In this document: positions 63,953 through 64,000 of the stretch, piece after piece | Layout: each line of letters starts with the position of its first letter | How positions within the stretch are numbered: the first letter of the stretch is position 1 | From: Eggerthellaceae bacterium | GTDB taxonomy: Bacteria; Actinomycetota; Coriobacteriia; Coriobacteriales; Eggerthellaceae | Direction: 5' to 3' | NCBI GenBank assembly: GCA_022644775.1 | Contig: JALCHN010000006.1 | Location: 1 to 64,000, forward strand | DNA length: 64,000 nucleotides | Notes under the pieces: model-generated | The model's input: only the letters and a program-made list of their open reading frames with translations | Databases searched by the model: none | Told to the model about the DNA's origin: nothing | Translations under genes and position numbers: made by a program

Positions 63953-64000
63953 CGAGCAAACGGGCGAGTTCACCCCCAAGATCCTGGCGTTCTGCTGCAA
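63939..64000 (+). CDS. mvhD: MvhD-like delta subunit, partial
   Basis: Only the first 20 residues lie in the window: MPRDNEQTGEFT then PKILAFCC, cut at the edge. PKI(L/V)(A/G)F.C(N)WC is the usual start of the [2Fe-2S] subunit of F420-non-reducing hydrogenase (MvhD), which ties Hdr complexes to an electron donor. GAGAGGTGG precedes the ATG within hdrA. The operon continues beyond the window. Confidence 0.75.
   Translation, partial: MPRDNEQTGEFTPKILAFCC

Overview
The window is high-GC DNA with actinobacterial-looking genes. Its content suggests an anaerobic respirer of the Coriobacteriia, most likely Eggerthellaceae: several membrane or exported molybdopterin oxidoreductases with twin-arginine signals, a full nitrate reductase locus, a heterodisulfide-reductase-type operon, LL-diaminopimelate aminotransferase, and very dense packing of reduction chemistry. 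The genus cannot be fixed from the sequence alone. No rRNA, tRNA, phage, integrase, transposase or CRISPR array was seen.

Layout. 0.4-5.9 kb: a DmsAB-like oxidoreductase pair without a membrane anchor, then a transglutaminase-fold lipoprotein and a CcdA-TlpA fusion. 6.2-12.2 kb: glutamate synthase gltBD. 12.7-20.1 kb: a LysR regulator and a second molybdoenzyme operon (catalytic subunit, Fe-S subunit, NrfD anchor, a small protein with two CX4CH motifs, a cytochrome-b-like membrane protein, a TorD chaperone). 20.3-28.6 kb: an AEC transporter, dapL, a Nudix hydrolase, tag, an M18 aminopeptidase, an unusual XRE regulator fused to a decayed ATPase/CYTH module, and a PaaK-ACT pair. 29.6-34.4 kb: glycerate 2-kinase and cydDC. 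35.1-44.8 kb: narK, narGHJI and a cytoplasmic GAF sensor kinase with a NarL-type regulator. 46.1-52.3 kb: dCMP deaminase, a Pit phosphate transporter, a small membrane protein, a universal stress protein, a Ppx/GppA phosphatase and an OmpR-type two-component pair. 52.4-57.6 kb: a BASS transporter, a G3E GTPase, an FAD-linked oxidase and trmB. 57.8-59.8 kb: stand-alone AICAR transformylase plus archaeal-type purO, preceded by a sequence that matches a ZTP riboswitch. 60.4-64.0 kb: hdrCBA and the start of mvhD, cut by the window edge.

How the parts fit: quinol- or membrane-linked reductases (Dms-like, NrfD-linked, Nar) are served by dedicated chaperones (TorD, NarJ), by thiol-redox proteins (CcdA-TlpA, possibly CydDC) and by local regulators (LysR, GAF kinase/NarL). 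HdrABC-MvhD could supply or accept low-potential electrons. Phosphate uptake and polyphosphate handling sit beside a PhoB/PhoR-like pair.

The least explained material is intergenic. At least seven repeat families occupy the gaps: GTGACAAC/GTTGTCAC hairpins, three copies of an AT-rich element with 26-bp terminal inverted repeats, one unrelated element with 26-bp inverted ends, TGAGTC/GACTCA hairpins, GGGGCGA/TCGCCCC hairpins, TGAC...GGCCCC...GTCA hairpins, and a 30-31 bp tandem array. They cluster in a few islands, mainly at 28.9-29.5, 34.4-35.0, 44.9-46.0, 56.5-56.7 and 59.9-60.1 kb.
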